A DNA stretch of 64,000 nucleotides from positions 3,224,001 to 3,288,000 of the forward strand of contig CBDCYF010000005.1 in assembly GCA_965224065.1 (NCBI GenBank), given 5' to 3'. Origin of the DNA: JAOTZA01 sp965224065 (lineage in GTDB: Bacteria > Acidobacteriota > Thermoanaerobaculia > Multivoradales > JAHEKO01). A program made the position numbers and the translations under genes. This document shows positions 26,174 to 34,032 of the stretch, in pieces (the first letter of the stretch is position 1; the number at the start of each line of letters is the position of its first letter). The notes under the pieces were generated by a model that ran no database searches, was not told the origin of the DNA, and saw only the letters and a list, made by a program, of their open reading frames with translations.

Positions 26174-26203
26174 TTGACAAAATATCTTACGCGTTAGTAG
26201 GCT
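26174..26203 (+). promoter_or_regulatory. Candidate promoter for the 26.4-kb giant gene
   Basis: A perfect -35 TTGACA (26174-26179) lies in an AT-rich pocket that contrasts with its GC-rich surroundings. The best -10 is TAGGCT (26198-26203) with an 18-bp spacer, which is weak. A transcript starting here would have a leader of about 200 nt before the start at 26412. The rest of the 390-bp gap between the TPR gene and the giant gene holds the 13-mer GTGCGGCAAGTTC at 26099-26111 and no gene. Confidence 0.45.
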
Positions 26204-26361
26204 CTCTGCCCTAGGGGACCAACACAAAAAGTAATTGGGGGCGGCCCGGGAGGGAGAACCGACGAGATGCTTTGTCTTCGAGAAGGTTGCAAGCAAGCCG
26301 ATCGCAAGCGTGTTTCGCCCGAAAACCGATTCGCCCAAGATCCATTCGCTGATACCGCGGC

Positions 26362-26387
26362 GCGTCTCGGATGTAACTACGAGACGC
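26362..26387 (+). promoter_or_regulatory. Perfect 8-bp hairpin just upstream of the ribosome-binding site
   Basis: GCGTCTCG (26362-26369) and CGAGACGC (26380-26387) pair around a 10-nt AT-rich loop. The stem is followed by TTTAAA and then by AGGGGAGG at 26395-26402. Its position 7 nt before the Shine-Dalgarno suggests a role in mRNA stability, attenuation or translation control. I do not recognise it as a known riboswitch. Confidence 0.55.
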
Positions 26388-26411
26388 TTTAAACAGGGGA
26401 GGATGACCAGA

Positions 26412-29400
26412 ATGATGAAGAGAGCACTTCCGACGACTATCGCAACACTTACATTGGTTCTGGTCTCCTCGTTGGCCGCTCCGGGAGCGGCTCAGACCCA
26501 GGTGCCGACATTTGACAAGGCCTTCAACCCATCGACGATCGGACCCGGCAGCGCTTCTACCCTGGTCTTCGACATCGTCAATCCGAGTGCGACGGTCGGG
26601 GTCAATGGGATCGATTTCACCGACAACCTCCCCGCCGGTGTGGTCATCGCGACCCCCGCGGGGGAGAGCTCGAGCTGTGGCGGCACGCTGTCCGCTCCCG
26701 CGGGGGGTACCGGCATCAGCCTGACCGGCGGCCAAGTGGGCGCGGCGAGCTCCTGCTCGATCAGCGTCAATGTCACCAGCGCCACGTCTGGGACCCATAC
26801 CAACGTTTCGGGCGACCTGACCTCGAGCGCCGGCAACAGCGGCACCGCGACCGCGGACCTGACGGTCGCCACCGATCGTCCCGGCTTCAGCAAGAGCTTT
26901 TCGCCGAGCGCGGTTGGCTTTGGCGGCCGAACGACCCTGACCTTTTTGATCGACAACAGTGCCAACACCGCGGGCGCGGCCAACATGAATTTCACCGACA
27001 ACCTGCCTCCAGGCATCACCGTGGCCAGCCCCGCGAACGCCGCCACGACCTGCACCGGCGGCACGATCTCGGCCGTAGCCGGGGGGAGCGTCATCAGCTA
27101 CTCCCCAGCGTTTCCGGGCGACGCTTCGGTGGCCGCCGGCTCGACCTGTACGGTCAGCGTCGAGGTGATCGGCGGCTCGATCGGCGTATTGGCGAACGTC
27201 AGTGGCGAGCTGACCTCGACGCCGCTCATCAGTGGCGTTTCCCGTTCGAGCGGCAAGGCCACGGCGGCGCTCACGGTGACAGCCAACCTGATCACCCTGA
27301 CCAAGGAGTTCACCGACGACCCGGTCATTCCGGGGGGCACGGTGACGCTCGAGTTTGAGGTTCTCAACCGGAGCCGGTCCGACGCCGCGTCCAACATCGC
27401 GTTCTCGGACGACCTGGACGCGGTTCTCTCCGGGCTGGCCGCTACCGGACTGCCGGCTTCGGTCTGCGGCGGTACGGTCAGCGGTACCAGCACCATCGAC
27501 TTCAGCGGCGGTAGCCTGGCCGCCGGGACAAGCTGCACCATCAGTGTGTCCCTGCAGGTGCCCGCGGGGGCGGCCGCCGGCGCGTACACCAACACCACCA
27601 GCTCGATCACCGCCGACGTCGGCGGTGCGACCAGCGGCGACCCGGCTTCCGACGTCCTGTTTGTGGCGGCGGCGCCGACTCTCACCAAGACCTTTCTCTC
27701 CGAGTCGGTGGCGTCCGGCAGCTCGATCGATCTCGAGTTCACCATCGTCAACACGGATCCCGGCTCCTCGATCAGCAGCGTCGCTTTTATCGACGAGTTG
27801 ACGACCTTTATGGGTTTCCCGGTTTCGGTGACCCTCCCGGCCGCCGGCTTTTGCGGCGCCGGCTCTTCGATGTCGCTCATCAGCTTGGGAACCGAGCGCC
27901 AGGGTCTGTCGATGACCGGCGGGAGCCTCGCGGCGGCGGGCAGTGCAGGCGACTCCTGCACCTTCTCGGTCACCATCGATATCCCGATCGACCAGCCGCC
28001 CGCGACCTACACCAATCTCTCCGAGTCGATCACCGCGGTGATCGACTCGTCCGGGGACACGGTGACCGGCGCTCCGGCCACCGACAGCTTCCAGGTGGTC
28101 GCGCCCCCGGTCTTCTTCAAGGAGTTCATCGACGACCCGGTGGCGCCGGGCGGCACGGCGACCCTCCGGTTCACCCTCACCTACGACACCGATGAGGACG
28201 GGGTCAACGACTTCGACTTCCTCGGATCGGCGGCCGACATTGCCTTTACCGACGACCTCGGAGCGGTTCTGGCCGGGCTGACGGCCATCGGCTTGCCCGC
28301 CAACGACGTCTGCGGCACCGGCTCGGTGCTGAGCGGCACCACGACGCTCTCGTTTACCGGCGGCAGCCTCGACCCGTCCCAGGCCCTCTCGTGCTCCTTC
28401 ACGGTCAGCGTGCAGGTGCCGGCGGGCGCCAGCGCGGGCAGCTACAACAACACCACTTCCAACCTGACCGCGACCGTGGCGGGCGAGAGCGTGATCGGTG
28501 AATCCGCCTCGGACGACCTGCGCATCTCGGGTTTGAGCATCAGCAAGGAGTTCACCGACGATCCGGTGATCGCGGGCGGCACGGTCAACCTGCGGTTCAC
28601 TATCCAGAACGACAGTCCGACCGAGGACGCCACCGACATCACGTTTACCGACAACCTCGACAACGTGGTCGACAACCTGGCGGCCACCGGAGTGCCGCTC
28701 AATGACGTCTGTGGCACCGGCTCCTCGTTGACAGGCCTGTCCGGCAACACGCTGTTGGTGTTCGTGGGCGGTAGCCTCAGCGCGGGCTCGTCGTGCACCT
28801 TCGACGTCGCTCTCGCCGTGCCGGCGGGAGTCGCCTCCGATACCTACAGCAACATCACTTCGAACCTCACCGCGACGGTCGACGGCACCCCCAATGTGGC
28901 GTTCGACCCGGCGGACGATCTGCTGGTCATCGCCTCCGATTTCCTTGCGTTGACCAAGGAGTTCACCGACGACCCGGTGATCCCGGGCGGCACGGTCAAC
29001 CTTCAGTTCTCCCTGACCAACTTGGACAGCGCGAACCCGGCCAGCGGCATCGCGTTCACCGATGACCTGGACGCCGTGGTGACCGGGCTGGTGGCGACCG
29101 GCCTGCCGATTGCGGCTTGCGGCGGCACGGTCAGCGGCACCAGCACTATCGATTTCAGCGGCGGCAGCCTGGCCGCGGGCGCGTCGTGCAGCTTTGACGT
29201 CTCGCTCTCTGTTCCCGCTACAGCCGGCATCGGGACCAGCCCCACCAATACGACCAGCACGGTCACCGGCACCATCGCCGGGCTGGCGGTCAACGGAGAT
29301 CCGGCGAGCGACGATCTCGAAATCGACGCCGTCGAGTTCAGCAAGGCGTTTAGCGGCCCGGTGGAGCACGGCTCCGACGTGACGCTGACCTTCACGCTCA

Positions 29401-30857
29401 CGAATCTGAACGGCAGCGCGCCGGTCGACGAGCTCAACTTCTTCGACGACCTCGAAGCCGTGGTGACCGGTCTGGCGCCCAGCGCGGCGCTGCCGAGCGA
29501 TCCCTGCGGTGTCGGCTCCTCGCTGAGCTTTGCCGCGGGCGTTCTGTCCTTGAGCGACGGCGTCCTGCCGCCGGGCGGCTCGTGTTCCTTTGACGTGGTG
29601 CTGGGTGTGCCGGCGTCGACCCCGGTGGGCGACTATCCGAACGTCACCAGCAGCCTCCGCCGCGGCACTGCGATCGCGGCGCCCCCGGCGAGCGATACCC
29701 TGACCGTCACCGGCTGTGTCTCGGACGCTGAGTGCCAGGACGGCCTGTTCTGCAACGGGGTGGAGACCTGTGACGTGCCGACCGGCTTCTGCCAGGCGGG
29801 CACGCCGGTCGACCCCGACGACGGTGTCGGTTGCACCGACGATAGTTGCGACGAGGTCAATGACATCGTCGTCAATACACCCAACGACGCCAACTGCGAC
29901 AACGGCCTGTTCTGCGACGGCGCCGAGACCTGCGACGCGGTTCTCGACTGCCAGGCGGGCACGCCGCCCGACGTCGACGACGGTGTCGGCTGCACCGACG
30001 ACAGTTGCGACGAGGTCAACGACGTCATCGTCAACACGCCCAACGACGCCAACTGCGACAACGGTCTGTTCTGCGACGGCACCGAAGTCTGCGATCCGGT
30101 CAACGATTGCCAGGACGCGCCCGATCCCTGTGATCCGGTCACCGAGGTCTGCGACGAAGACGCGGACATCTGCGAGCCGGCCGACGAGGACGGCGACGGC
30201 GTTCTGGACATCGACGACGTCTGCCCCGGTACCGTGATCCCGGAATCGGTTCCTCAGAGTGGGAGCTTCAAGAACAACCGGTACGCGTTGACCGGCCACC
30301 TCTTGCCCAACGACCCGGCCGATCCGTATACGACCTTCGAGGACACCAGCAACAACGGTCCGGTGCTGACGACCGAGGACACGGGCGGCTGCTCGTGCGA
30401 GCAGATCGTCGCCGAGCTCGGCCTCGGTCAGCCGCAGCTAAATTTCGGCTGCACGCAGAGCAATATGCAGACCTGGATCGACCTCATCAGTGGTGGGTCC
30501 CTGAATAACGGCAGGAGCTCGGCGACCCCGTCTGTCTCCGAGCCCGAGAGCTTCGCCGGCCCCAAGAGCGGTCTCTTCATCGAGGTCCTCGGAGAGGGTG
30601 GGGCGGTCTCTTCCAGCCCGGTCGAGCTGCCGGACGGGCGCACGATGCGCGGCTTGAGTTGCAGCGAGTCTTGCGGCAAGCGGTTCCCGGCGGGTGAGGA
30701 GATCCGGCTGTTTGCGCGGCCCGACGGCGAGCACTTCGAGTTTGTCGGTTGGGACGGTGATTGCCAGGGAACCGACCAGATCCTTACCGTCACCCTCCGC
30801 GACAGCCGGCAGGCGATTCGCTGCACCGCCACCTTCCGGAAGAAGGCCGGTAAGTAA
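26412..30857 (+). CDS. Large exported DUF11-type surface protein with Cys-rich and TSP3-like C-terminus
   Basis: A 1,481-residue precursor. The start at 26412 is preferred because AGGGGAGG (26395-26402) sits nine bases upstream; the ATG at 26403 abuts that site. A signal peptide ends near PGAAQT. Residues ~27-1095 are about nine Ig-like DUF11-related repeats with KEFTDDPVIPGGTV motifs. Residues ~1100-1255 are cysteine-rich tandem repeats (CDNGLFCDGAETCD). DEDGDGVLDIDDVCPGT at ~1257 is a thrombospondin type 3-like calcium site. The last ~50 residues (FEFVGWDGDCQG) resemble a divergent InlB B-repeat. The N-terminal third is clearly paralogous to the giant protein at 16356-24194, sharing DRPGFSKSFSPS and GDASVAAG. 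Confidence 0.87.
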   Translation: MMKRALPTTIATLTLVLVSSLAAPGAAQTQVPTFDKAFNPSTIGPGSASTLVFDIVNPSATVGVNGIDFTDNLPAGVVIATPAGESSSCGGTLSAPAGGTGISLTGGQVGAASSCSISVNVTSATSGTHTNVSGDLTSSAGNSGTATADLTVATDRPGFSKSFSPSAVGFGGRTTLTFLIDNSANTAGAANMNFTDNLPPGITVASPANAATTCTGGTISAVAGGSVISYSPAFPGDASVAAGSTCTVSVEVIGGSIGVLANVSGELTSTPLISGVSRSSGKATAALTVTANLITLTKEFTDDPVIPGGTVTLEFEVLNRSRSDAASNIAFSDDLDAVLSGLAATGLPASVCGGTVSGTSTIDFSGGSLAAGTSCTISVSLQVPAGAAAGAYTNTTSSITADVGGATSGDPASDVLFVAAAPTLTKTFLSESVASGSSIDLEFTIVNTDPGSSISSVAFIDELTTFMGFPVSVTLPAAGFCGAGSSMSLISLGTERQGLSMTGGSLAAAGSAGDSCTFSVTIDIPIDQPPATYTNLSESITAVIDSSGDTVTGAPATDSFQVVAPPVFFKEFIDDPVAPGGTATLRFTLTYDTDEDGVNDFDFLGSAADIAFTDDLGAVLAGLTAIGLPANDVCGTGSVLSGTTTLSFTGGSLDPSQALSCSFTVSVQVPAGASAGSYNNTTSNLTATVAGESVIGESASDDLRISGLSISKEFTDDPVIAGGTVNLRFTIQNDSPTEDATDITFTDNLDNVVDNLAATGVPLNDVCGTGSSLTGLSGNTLLVFVGGSLSAGSSCTFDVALAVPAGVASDTYSNITSNLTATVDGTPNVAFDPADDLLVIASDFLALTKEFTDDPVIPGGTVNLQFSLTNLDSANPASGIAFTDDLDAVVTGLVATGLPIAACGGTVSGTSTIDFSGGSLAAGASCSFDVSLSVPATAGIGTSPTNTTSTVTGTIAGLAVNGDPASDDLEIDAVEFSKAFSGPVEHGSDVTLTFTLTNLNGSAPVDELNFFDDLEAVVTGLAPSAALPSDPCGVGSSLSFAAGVLSLSDGVLPPGGSCSFDVVLGVPASTPVGDYPNVTSSLRRGTAIAAPPASDTLTVTGCVSDAECQDGLFCNGVETCDVPTGFCQAGTPVDPDDGVGCTDDSCDEVNDIVVNTPNDANCDNGLFCDGAETCDAVLDCQAGTPPDVDDGVGCTDDSCDEVNDVIVNTPNDANCDNGLFCDGTEVCDPVNDCQDAPDPCDPVTEVCDEDADICEPADEDGDGVLDIDDVCPGTVIPESVPQSGSFKNNRYALTGHLLPNDPADPYTTFEDTSNNGPVLTTEDTGGCSCEQIVAELGLGQPQLNFGCTQSNMQTWIDLISGGSLNNGRSSATPSVSEPESFAGPKSGLFIEVLGEGGAVSSSPVELPDGRTMRGLSCSESCGKRFPAGEEIRLFARPDGEHFEFVGWDGDCQGTDQILTVTLRDSRQAIRCTATFRKKAGK
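29817..30118 (+). repeat. 159-bp tandem repeat encoding Cys-rich units
   Basis: The segment encoding DDGVGCTDDSCDEVND starts at 29817 and again at 29976, a 159-bp (53-residue) period with few base differences. A partial, more diverged copy precedes the first unit near 29720-29816. Each unit carries about seven cysteines in the same spacing, suggesting disulfide-stabilised modules outside the cytoplasm. Confidence 0.8.
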
Positions 30858-30937
30858 CCGATAGCCATGTGGCTATTACGAAGAGTGTGAGTTTCGTGAG
30901 ATAATTCGTTGATTCCGATGATAGAAAGGAGAAAAGT

Positions 30938-31735
30938 GTGAGAGCAAACCTGTTTCGAAACGTCGTCTTGCCGGCCGTGATGTTGGCCATGACGGCGTTG
31001 GTGGTGGCTCCGGGGCCGGCGGTTGCCTCCGACTTGGCCTCGGCGGTGACCCACGCCGGGGGAGTCGACATCCTGCCCAGCGTGGCCTATCGGGGAGCGG
31101 TCCTCACTCTCTCGGGCAACGGGATGACCGTCAGCCGGAAGTTCGACGCCGGCGAGCGGCTGTCGGTCGGGCTCTTTGACTCCAACGGTTATCTGCTGCC
31201 CGACGGCAGCTATAAGTGGCGCTTGGCGCTCCTCCCGAGCGAGGCCGTTGCAAAGAGCTTGCGCGACGGCGCGTCCGCCCAAGGCTGGCAAGCGATGACC
31301 GGCAGCTTCACCCTCGCCCAGGGGAGGGTGGCCGACCCGGCACTGACCGAGGCCAGCGAGGCGGCTTATTCAGCCGTCCAGAAAGCTGCGGTTACCAGGA
31401 CGGAGTTGGGAGCGGCACGGTCGTCCGTCGCGCCGCCCAATCACCGTTCCGACAGCGCCGTGGCCTCGGGGCAGGCGTGCGAAAAGCGGGGGGTGCTGTC
31501 CGAGGCAGGGGGTGCGAGCTCGACGAGGGCCCTGACCTCGGGTCTCGCGCAACCCGCCCGGGGCGCGCTTCACGATGGGGACGAGGCCGTTCTCGCGGGC
31601 GTCTCTGCCGAGAGCGCACCACAACTATCTCAAAACGCGTCCTCGAAGGCGGTCGCCGCCACGAGGGCTCTTCGACCCCAACCGGTGTCCGATGGCTCGA
31701 ACGGCAGGACGCCCGGTGCACGGCCCGACAACTAG
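30938..31735 (+). CDS. Exported companion protein of fibre cassette 1
   Basis: A 265-residue precursor starting at GTG 30938, with AGAAAGGAG upstream and a signal peptide ending VASDLASA. Residues ~35-125 match the companion protein at 33139-34017: both have a LTLSG/LTVSG strand, RKFDAGE/RKFEAGN, LPDGSYKWRL/LPEGSYSWEL and GSFTLAQGRV/GAFSVADGRL. The last ~130 residues are Ser/Ala/Arg-rich, lack clear domains and differ from the second copy. The gene lies 21 nt before the fibre gene, and the same order is repeated downstream. No known family is recognised. A helper, anchor or assembly partner for the fibre protein is an inference from this duplicated pairing. Confidence 0.72.
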   Translation: MRANLFRNVVLPAVMLAMTALVVAPGPAVASDLASAVTHAGGVDILPSVAYRGAVLTLSGNGMTVSRKFDAGERLSVGLFDSNGYLLPDGSYKWRLALLPSEAVAKSLRDGASAQGWQAMTGSFTLAQGRVADPALTEASEAAYSAVQKAAVTRTELGAARSSVAPPNHRSDSAVASGQACEKRGVLSEAGGASSTRALTSGLAQPARGALHDGDEAVLAGVSAESAPQLSQNASSKAVAATRALRPQPVSDGSNGRTPGARPDN

Positions 31736-31756
31736 ACAGGACCGAAGGAGAAAACC

Positions 31757-32926
31757 ATGAAATCGATCAAAAACATCCTGTGGACCGCGGCCGGCCTGGT
31801 GGCCCTGGCCGCCCTGCCCTTGGCGCCGGCGGCCCAAGCCGACATAGTTCACTGCGACGACGTCATCATCAACTGCGGCTCGCTGTGTGTCGGTTTTGAC
31901 TGTGTCAACGGCGAGACCTTTGGTTTCGACACCATCCGGATGAAGGAGAACAACGTACGGCTCCACTTCTTGGATACCTCGACCACCGCGAGTTTTCCGC
32001 AAAACGACTGGCGGTTGATCGCCAACGACTCCGCGAACGGTGGGGCCAACTATCTCGGGATCGAGGACTCGACCGCGGGGCGGATCCCGTTTCGGGTGGA
32101 AGCAGGAGCCCCAAGCCACTCGCTCTATGTCGACGACGGCGGCCGTATCGGGTTCGGTACTGCAACGCCCGTGGTCGATCTCCACGTCGTGAGCGGAAAC
32201 ACCCCGACCCTGCGTCTGGAGCAGGACGGCTCCTCGGGCTTTACCCCCCAGACCTGGGACGTGGCGGGCAACGAGACCAACTTCTTCGTTCGCGACGCCA
32301 CCAGCGGCTCGACCCTGCCGTTCCGGATCCGCCCCGGAGGCGCACCGACGAGCTCGCTCGATATCCAAGGCGATGGCGACATCGGCATCGGGACCAGCTC
32401 ACCCGATGCCGCATCGGATGTCCACCTGCGGCGCACGAGCGGCGACGCCGATCTGCGGCTGGAGGCGACCGCCGGGACCCCGAGACTCCGCCTTCAAAGG
32501 GGTTCCGACCTGTGGAACACGAGCGTGGGCTCTGATCTGGACTATGAGATCAACTCCAACGACGGTTCGGGCATCGAATTCCAGCTCGAGCACGCCTCGG
32601 GCGACCTGACGATCGAAGGAAGTATCAACACAACGGACTGCTCGCCGTGCGTCTCGGACTATGTCTTCGAGCCGGGCCACGAGATGTTGACGCTCGCCGA
32701 GTTGGAAGAGTTCGTCTGGAGAGAGAAGCACTTGCCCAATGTGCCGTCGCAAAATGACGTCGACAACAGAGGCAAGCTCAACATGACCGAGATGCAGATG
32801 AGGATTCTCGAAAAGGTCGAGGAGCTGGTCCTCTACACGATCGACCAGCAAAAACTCATCGATCAACTGACGGATCGTCTACGAGCTCTCGAGCCCGCTG
32901 AGCAGGCCGAGGAAACCGAGGGGTAA
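31757..32926 (+). CDS. Fibre-like surface protein 1 (IGIGT-repeat, tail-fibre-like)
   Basis: A 389-residue precursor with a strong GAAGGAG site upstream and a signal peptide ending AAQA. A conserved N-terminal module, CVGFDCVNGETFGFDTIR, is followed by beta-rich repeats with IGFGTATP and IGIGTSSP motifs, typical of phage-tail-fibre-like and S74-associated stalks. The C-terminal ~90 residues carry YVFEPGHEMLTLAELEEF, KHLPNVPS and a coiled coil (ILEKVEELVLYTIDQQ), a tail common to surface fibre proteins in Bacteroidota and other phyla. There is no S74 catalytic motif. It is closely paralogous to 34033-35205 along its whole length and is followed by a strong terminator. Confidence 0.85.
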   Translation: MKSIKNILWTAAGLVALAALPLAPAAQADIVHCDDVIINCGSLCVGFDCVNGETFGFDTIRMKENNVRLHFLDTSTTASFPQNDWRLIANDSANGGANYLGIEDSTAGRIPFRVEAGAPSHSLYVDDGGRIGFGTATPVVDLHVVSGNTPTLRLEQDGSSGFTPQTWDVAGNETNFFVRDATSGSTLPFRIRPGGAPTSSLDIQGDGDIGIGTSSPDAASDVHLRRTSGDADLRLEATAGTPRLRLQRGSDLWNTSVGSDLDYEINSNDGSGIEFQLEHASGDLTIEGSINTTDCSPCVSDYVFEPGHEMLTLAELEEFVWREKHLPNVPSQNDVDNRGKLNMTEMQMRILEKVEELVLYTIDQQKLIDQLTDRLRALEPAEQAEETEG

Positions 32927-32950
32927 GAGGAAGTCAACGCTACTCCATAG

Positions 32951-32979
32951 CCCGGCCGCCTTGGCGGCCGGGTTTTTTT
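32951..32979 (+). terminator. Intrinsic terminator after fibre cassette 1
   Basis: CCCGGCCGCC (32951-32960) pairs perfectly with 32963-32972 across a 2-nt loop and is followed by seven T residues (32973-32979). This is a textbook Rho-independent terminator and separates the first companion-fibre cassette from the second. Confidence 0.93.
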
Positions 32980-33138
32980 GTGCGCGCAGTGCTCGAGGCT
33001 ACCGCCGAGCGAGTTGCATCCGGGGAGCATCCGGATAAAATCGATCGATACCCGAGAGTTGGATTGAAGCGCCGCGCGAGGGCCGGGCGCGGCGGCATTG
33101 GTTTTGAAACCTCGCCGGCCCCGAAGAAAGGAGTCCCG

Positions 33139-34017
33139 ATGGAGACCTTACGAACAACGGGGACGGCGGTGCTCTGCCTCGGATTCTGTCTCGGTTTGGC
33201 GGGCGCCGCCGTGGCCGAGCCGGCCGAGAGGATCGCCACGGTCGAGGCCACGCCCGAAGGCCTCAAATGGCACCCGGCACGAGCCGACCGGCATCTGGTG
33301 CTCACGGTTTCCGGACCAAAAACCCGTATCGAACGGAAGTTCGAAGCGGGAAACGCGCCGTGGCTGGCGGTTCGCGACGAGAAGCGGGGCTCGCTGCCGG
33401 AAGGAAGCTATAGCTGGGAGCTCAGAGCCGAGCCAAAGCTCGACAAAAAATCACGCGAGTACATGGCCCGGGCCCGAGAGGCCCGAGACCAGGGGCGGGA
33501 CGTCGACCTCGAAGAGATCGCGAAGCTTCTGGAAGGCCCCTTTGTCCAGAGCGGGGCTTTCTCGGTCGCCGACGGGCGGCTCGTGGGATCCGGCGAGCCG
33601 GAACCCGAGCCGGAGCGGGAGTCGGAGGGCGACTTGCAGGTCGCCGGCAATCTCGAGGTGCGCGGCAAGAAAGCCTTCGCGGCAGTCGATCCGTCGTCTG
33701 CATCCACGATCGTCTACGTGGCCCTCGAAGGGCCCGAGGCCGGGACGTACTTTCGAGGTACCGCCGAGACCCAAAGAGGCGAGGCCGTGATCGAGCTGCC
33801 GGGTCATTTCGCGCAAGTCACCGAGAAGGAAGGACTGACAGTTCAGCTCACGCCACGTGGCCGCTGGAGCCGCTTGTACGTCGCCCGGGTGACTCCGGAG
33901 CGGCTTGTCGTCCGAGATGCCGGAGAAGGCACAGTCGAGTTCAACTTTCTTGTTCAGGGCGTGCGCAGAGGCCACGCGGACCACCGGGTCGAACGGGCGC
34001 CGGACCTGGACGAATAA
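33139..34017 (+). CDS. Exported companion protein of fibre cassette 2
   Basis: A 292-residue precursor. The ATG at 33139 has AAAGGAG eight bases upstream and a signal peptide ending AAVAEPAE. Residues ~40-150 match the companion protein of cassette 1. After an acidic linker (EPEPEPERE, ~residue 155) it continues with a second domain, LQVAGNLEVRGKKAFA through FRGTAETQRGEAVIELPGHF to FNFLVQGVRRG, absent from the first copy. That second part resembles the beta-rich region found before the C-terminus of some fibre-like and hedgehog/intein-type surface proteins, but I cannot name it. The gene lies 15 nt before the fibre 2 gene, so the two are almost certainly co-transcribed. Confidence 0.75.
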   Translation: METLRTTGTAVLCLGFCLGLAGAAVAEPAERIATVEATPEGLKWHPARADRHLVLTVSGPKTRIERKFEAGNAPWLAVRDEKRGSLPEGSYSWELRAEPKLDKKSREYMARAREARDQGRDVDLEEIAKLLEGPFVQSGAFSVADGRLVGSGEPEPEPERESEGDLQVAGNLEVRGKKAFAAVDPSSASTIVYVALEGPEAGTYFRGTAETQRGEAVIELPGHFAQVTEKEGLTVQLTPRGRWSRLYVARVTPERLVVRDAGEGTVEFNFLVQGVRRGHADHRVERAPDLDE

Positions 34018-34032
34018 AGGAGGGAAACGGTT

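Noticed and set aside
26203..26411. Cyclic-di-GMP or other known riboswitch in the leader
   Set aside because: Segments such as GCAAGCAAGCC superficially recall the GEMM consensus, but the rest of the motif and the expected paired helices are absent.
26211..30299. A 1,362-codon open frame antisense to the giant gene at 26412
   Set aside because: Its translation is Gly/Arg/Asp/Val-rich with no domain, signal or ribosome-binding site, and mirrors the repeat codon pattern of the sense gene. It is a GC-rich antisense shadow.
30861..30876. Short palindrome ATAGCCATGTGGCTAT after the giant gene as a terminator
   Set aside because: The stem is only 7 bp with a 2-nt loop and has no T-tract. It may be an operator, but I cannot support either call.
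31216..31899. Possible frameshift in the companion protein of cassette 1
   Set aside because: The C-terminal part looks unlike the second companion, but third-position GC content and the clean stop before the fibre gene suggest a true frame. The alternative frame overlaps the fibre gene start and has no homology.
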